The notes beneath the pieces are model-generated. The model made no database searches. It was given only the letters and a program-made list of their open reading frames with translations, and was not told where the DNA came from. The position numbers and the translations under genes were made by a program. Source: a virus. Taken from it: a DNA stretch of 29,809 nucleotides. This document shows positions 29,433 through 29,809 of this stretch, in pieces. Position 1 is the stretch's first letter, and the number at the start of each line of letters is the position of its first letter. The stretch is from positions 1 to 29,809 of IMG/VR virus record IMGVR_UViG_3300050821_005779; one strand, 5' to 3'.

Positions 29433-29809
29433 GTGAGGGACCACAAGGTCACCGCAGAGATCGTCGTTTTCGCGTGCTGCAGCGCGCTGGCGGCTCTGGC
29501 CGTGCTGCCCGGGGCCTGGATTGTCCCGGCCGCCGAGATCGTCCTGGGCCTGGTCACCATGGGCGCGGTGTGGGCGATGACCGGGGCGGCCTTCCTGGCC
29601 CTGTTCTGGGGCACCTTCGGGACCGTCCTGGGCATCTGGACCATCTGGGCGTCCCACCGGCTGTGGCATGTCGTCACGTTTTTCGCCCTGTTCGTCATCA
29701 CCGTGGTGGCGGCCCCGGTCGCCGTGCACGCGGTCCGGAAGGCCACTCCGGTCCCGCTCCCGGAGCCTGAGCCGGCCCGGCAGCAGCTCGACGACGGCCT
29801 GACCCCCGA
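29433..29809 (+). CDS. Multi-span membrane protein, 5' part (runs off the window)
   Basis: The only plus-strand gene. A GTG at 29433 follows a strong AGGAGG (29420-29425), and the frame stays open to the window end (125 codons). Hydrophobic stretches at about residues 9-32, 34-60, 62-73 and 79-97 predict three or four transmembrane helices, with a Pro/Glu-rich cytoplasmic segment starting near 102 (PVPLPEPEPARQQL). Small membrane proteins with such tails occur in actinobacterial plasmids and phages, but no family is recognised. It is divergent from the DUF2637 operon and shares its control region. Confidence 0.72.
   Translation, partial: MRDHKVTAEIVVFACCSALAALAVLPGAWIVPAAEIVLGLVTMGAVWAMTGAAFLALFWGTFGTVLGIWTIWASHRLWHVVTFFALFVITVVAAPVAVHAVRKATPVPLPEPEPARQQLDDGLTP

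Noticed and set aside
1-29809. tRNA, rRNA, integrase, capsid, tail and lysis genes.
   Set aside because: None could be recognised by eye on either strand; a dedicated search (for example tRNAscan) could not be run.

Overview
The window is about 30 kb of high-GC DNA (roughly two thirds G+C by eye). Codon use, plentiful GTG starts, zinc-ribbon proteins and a DUF2637/SpdB-like membrane protein point to a mobile element of a Streptomyces-type actinomycete. A terminase large subunit and a phage-style replication and recombination set are present. I read it as part of a temperate actinobacteriophage genome with plasmid-like features, possibly a phage-plasmid. No integrase, capsid, tail, lysis or partition gene, tRNA or CRISPR array is recognisable here. 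All genes but one lie on the minus strand, so transcription runs from the right end towards position 1. The exception starts at 29433 and leaves the window on the plus strand.

Layout in the direction of transcription. (a) 29433-29078: divergent control region with 20-bp-phased TCACA repeats and palindromes. (b) 29077-26074: DUF2637-like membrane protein, then a long membrane protein with a very basic Gly/Arg/Lys-rich body. (c) 25966-22498: accessory stretch of mostly unknown small genes in short transcription units, separated by compact terminator-plus-promoter spacers carrying a near-identical 18-bp element. (d) 22409-20234: unknown phage protein, MerR-like HTH candidate, 5'-3' exonuclease. 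(e) 20114-17266: small protein, then primase-polymerase/SF3 helicase. (f) 17241-17161: two GTGCAC palindromes, apparently operators for the next operon. (g) 17108-10497: two small proteins, a degenerate J-domain protein, a possible ssDNA-binding protein, a complete DnaE-type polymerase with an intact-looking PHP domain, and two small proteins. (h) 10494-6478: RecA-like recombinase, coiled-coil protein, PD-(D/E)XK nuclease, RuvC-like resolvase and an unknown protein, closed by a strong bidirectional terminator. (i) 6362-1745: sigma region 4-like HTH protein, small proteins including a small-terminase candidate, and the large terminase. (j) 1671-1450: cysteine-rich small protein. (k) 1320-1: an open protein running off the window with an HExxH zincin motif, a ParB-like DGHHR motif and what may be the start of an ADP-ribosyltransferase domain, i.e. 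a 'polyvalent' protein.

Together, the primase-helicase, polymerase, possible SSB, exonuclease, RecA, PD-(D/E)XK and RuvC-like proteins would make a largely self-sufficient replication-recombination module. The sigma-like protein heads the packaging operon and could be its activator. The repeated 18-bp element sits at the heads of the right-hand units, of the polyvalent gene and, in diverged form, beside the divergent promoter. It is therefore the best candidate for a genome-wide regulatory (immunity-type) site. Functions rest on motif reading only; no database search was possible.
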